Shown here piece after piece: positions 58,363-60,177 of a stretch of 60,177 bases of DNA. Position 1 is the first letter of the stretch; each line of letters starts with the position of its first letter. Source of the DNA: Gallionella sp. (GTDB lineage Bacteria; Pseudomonadota; Gammaproteobacteria; Burkholderiales; Gallionellaceae); NCBI GenBank assembly GCA_023259035.1, contig JAHFRA010000018.1, positions 1-60,177 of the forward strand, in the 5' to 3' direction. The notes beneath the pieces were generated by a model. It was not told the origin of the DNA. It made no database searches and saw nothing but the letters and a program-made list of their open reading frames with translations. Made by a program: the position numbers and the translations under genes.

Positions 58363-60177
58363 ATGAGCGGCATTTTGAATTTTGGGAAACGTGGCCTGTC
58401 CCAGCTTTTGCGTGTTCTCCTAGGTCTGCTTGTCGCCTGGTTTTCCCAAGTGCAGGCCGGCCAGCAGACATTTATCGCCAATGGAACTTGGACTGCGCCT
58501 GCGGGCGTGACCTCGGTCACGGTGCAAGCATGGGCCGGTGGCGGTGGCGGTGGCGGTGCGAGCGGCAACCCGGCCAAAGGCGGTGGCGGCGGTGGCGGTG
58601 GGTTTACGACGGCTACGGTCACGGTAGTACCGGCGACAGGTTATGCCGTCGTTGTCGGAGCCGGTGGAACCGTAGGTGCCACAGCTGCCGGCGGGCCTGG
58701 CGGAAATTCGAGTTTTGCGTCACCGGCAGTGGTGGCGACCGGTGGCGGTGGCGGTGGGCTTGCATCGGCGAACCCTTCCGGCGGAACTGCCGGGGCGGGA
58801 GGGACCGGGACCTATTCTGGAGGGAGCGGCTCGGCAGGTACCACTACTGTCTGCACTACCAGTCCCGCCGGCAACGGTGGTGCCGGCGGCGGCGGTGCGG
58901 GCACCGGTGGGGCAGGTGGCAGCGCGGGAGCAAGTGGTACCGCGTCCGGAAACACACCGGGTACGGGTACCGCAACAGGCGGTGGTACGGGCGGTGCCGG
59001 GCGGACTACTGCGGGCGCAGGCAATCCCGGAGCCACCTACGGCGGCGGCGGCGGCGGCGGGTGTACCAATGCCGGGACCAACCGGGCTGGCGGTCTCGGT
59101 GGCGCAGGGCGAGTGATCGTCAACTGGCTGCCCCGATTGACCTCGGTAACGATCGCCTCCAACAACGCCAACACGGCGCTGGCCAAAGTGGGCGATACCG
59201 TGACGCTGACGTTCACGGCGAGTGAATCGGTGCAGGCGACGCCGACGGTCACCATCGCGGGACACGCGGTGACCCCGGCCCCTGCCGGTCCGGGAATCGG
59301 TCCGTACACCGCGACCTGGATCATGGCGGCAGGGGATACCACAGGAGTCGTTCCCTTTACGATCAACTTTACCGACTTGGCCGGCAACGCCGGGACGCAG
59401 GTCACGGCCACCACCAACGCTTCCTCGGTCACCTTCGACAAGACCGCGCCGACGTTGTCCTCGGTAACGATCGCCTCCAACAACGCCAACACGGCGCTGG
59501 CCAAAGTGGGCGATACCGTGACGCTGACGTTCACGGCGAGTGAATCGGTGCAGGCGACGCCGACGGTCACCATCGCGGGACACGCGGTGACCCCGGCCCC
59601 TGCCGGTCCGGGAATCGGTCCGTACACCGCAACCTGGATCATGGCGGCAGGGGATACCACAGGAGTCGTTCCCTTTACGATCAACTTTACCGACTTGGCC
59701 GGCAACGTCGGGACGCAGGTCACGGCGACCACCAACGCTTCCTCGGTCACCTTCGACAAGACTGCGCCGACGGTGGCGTCGATCAATCGCGCCGATCCCG
59801 ATCCGACCAGCGCAGTATCGGTTTCATGGACAGTGACATTTAGCGAGAGCGTGACGGGGGTGGATGCCGCAGATTTTGCGCTGGCGCCGACGGGTGTGAG
59901 CGGCGCCTTTATCACTGCGGTGACAGGCAGCGGCACGACATGGACGGTTGCCGCGAATACCGGCATCGGCAGCGGCACCCTCGGGCTGAACCTGACGGAC
60001 AACGACACGATCATTGATGTCGTCGGCAATCCGTTGGGCGGTGCGGGGGCTGGCAATGGCAACTTCACCGGGCAGATATACACCATCACTGCCACGCCGG
60101 CACTGGCCGAATACCGCATGGATGAGGCGAGCTGGAACGGCACTGCCGGCGAGGTGGTGGATAGTTCAGGCAGCGGA
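58363..60177 (+). CDS. Secreted glycine-rich protein with Ig-like repeats, partial (runs off the window)
   Basis: 605 codons without a stop to the window end; the ATG follows AAGGAGACTGAAA. Signal peptide (LLRVLLGLLVAWFSQVQA). Then a glycine-rich domain opening FIANGTWTAPAGVTSVTVQAWAGGGGGG (about 37-255), two almost identical 106-residue repeats (SSVTIASNNANTALAKVGD..., about 260-470) with a bacterial Ig-like fold, a third related but diverged domain (DPTSAVSVSWTVTFSESV...), and the first residues of what looks like a LamG/concanavalin-like domain (YRMDEASWNG). Probably a large extracellular adhesin or matrix protein. Strong G/C and repeat content create long false open frames on the other strand. 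Confidence 0.85.
   Translation, partial: MSGILNFGKRGLSQLLRVLLGLLVAWFSQVQAGQQTFIANGTWTAPAGVTSVTVQAWAGGGGGGGASGNPAKGGGGGGGGFTTATVTVVPATGYAVVVGAGGTVGATAAGGPGGNSSFASPAVVATGGGGGGLASANPSGGTAGAGGTGTYSGGSGSAGTTTVCTTSPAGNGGAGGGGAGTGGAGGSAGASGTASGNTPGTGTATGGGTGGAGRTTAGAGNPGATYGGGGGGGCTNAGTNRAGGLGGAGRVIVNWLPRLTSVTIASNNANTALAKVGDTVTLTFTASESVQATPTVTIAGHAVTPAPAGPGIGPYTATWIMAAGDTTGVVPFTINFTDLAGNAGTQVTATTNASSVTFDKTAPTLSSVTIASNNANTALAKVGDTVTLTFTASESVQATPTVTIAGHAVTPAPAGPGIGPYTATWIMAAGDTTGVVPFTINFTDLAGNVGTQVTATTNASSVTFDKTAPTVASINRADPDPTSAVSVSWTVTFSESVTGVDAADFALAPTGVSGAFITAVTGSGTTWTVAANTGIGSGTLGLNLTDNDTIIDVVGNPLGGAGAGNGNFTGQIYTITATPALAEYRMDEASWNGTAGEVVDSSGSG
59141..59776 (+). repeat. Tandem 318-bp repeat, two copies
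   Basis: The unit starting CCTCGGTAACGATCGCCTCC at 59141 recurs at 59459 with only a few base differences (for example GCG to GCA, GCC to GTC), encoding 106-residue Ig-like repeats of the secreted protein. The near identity points to recent duplication or ongoing homogenisation. Confidence 0.92.

Noticed and set aside
58720..60143. Long minus-strand frames opposite the glycine-rich secreted protein
   Set aside because: The plus-strand frame has a ribosome-binding site, signal peptide and known repeat folds. The minus frames are low-complexity mirrors of the same repeats.

Overview
The window looks like the chromosome of a chemolithoautotrophic proteobacterium (beta- or gammaproteobacterial in style) able to live at low oxygen. 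Pointers are a Pseudomonas-like cytochrome cd1 nitrite reductase, a group 1 NiFe-hydrogenase large subunit, a TonB receptor, PAS-rich signalling proteins, SlyB- and YajD-like genes, and many short palindromic intergenic repeats. No rRNA, tRNA or CRISPR array was recognised.

Region 1 (1-8073, plus strand) holds respiratory accessory genes: a NiFe-hydrogenase large subunit without its small subunit in the window, a secreted di-heme cytochrome c, nirS, and a TonB-dependent receptor whose start lies just after an intrinsic terminator.

Region 2 (8074-32186, minus strand) is the centre of interest. It is a nearly continuous gene train encoding most of a reductive (reverse) TCA cycle. In transcription order it reads frdB, frdA, a ferritin-like gene, hdrC, hdrB, oorD, oorA, oorB, oorC, hdrA, flxD (mvhD), flxC, flxB, flxA, aclB, aclA, a terminator-like hairpin, acn, icd, sucC, sucD. 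A sigma70-like promoter (TTGCCA, 18 bases, TATAAT) lies upstream of frdB. The three diagnostic rTCA enzymes (fumarate reductase, 2-oxoglutarate:ferredoxin oxidoreductase, ATP citrate lyase) are therefore physically interleaved with a complete Flx/Hdr-type set that could make low-potential ferredoxin by flavin-based electron bifurcation. Oddities are a 115-residue lysine/alanine-rich tail on OorB, an unusually long AclA whose reading frame is broken in this sequence, and a diiron ferritin-like gene in the middle of oxygen-sensitive enzymes.

Region 3 (32187-45816, plus strand) is a signalling block: a giant PAS/PocR histidine kinase, a REC-PAS-GAF-HD-GYP protein, a REC-PAS-GAF-kinase hybrid, a REC protein with a degenerate HD-GYP domain, and two double-receiver proteins. 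None has a recognisable DNA-binding output domain. A remnant of an adenylate-cyclase-like gene lies between this block and the rTCA promoter.

Region 4 (45817-53103, minus strand) adds nifJ (pyruvate:ferredoxin oxidoreductase) and ppdK (pyruvate phosphate dikinase), which carry acetyl-CoA from the rTCA cycle to pyruvate and PEP, followed by a stand-alone cyclic-nucleotide-binding protein. Region 5 (53104-60177) is mosaic: a SlyB-like lipoprotein whose stop codon is supplied by an inserted miniature TA-target element, a helicase remnant, a large metallo-beta-lactamase/cNMP/cNMP/hemerythrin fusion, a YajD HNH nuclease, and the start of a glycine-rich secreted protein with Ig-like repeats that runs off the end.

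How they fit: electrons (NADH through FlxA, possibly H2 through the hydrogenase) would feed ferredoxin and fumarate reduction. Ferredoxin would drive OorABCD and NifJ carboxylations, AclBA would release acetyl-CoA, and NifJ plus PpdK would lead to gluconeogenesis. Malate dehydrogenase, fumarase and PEP or pyruvate carboxylase are not in this window.
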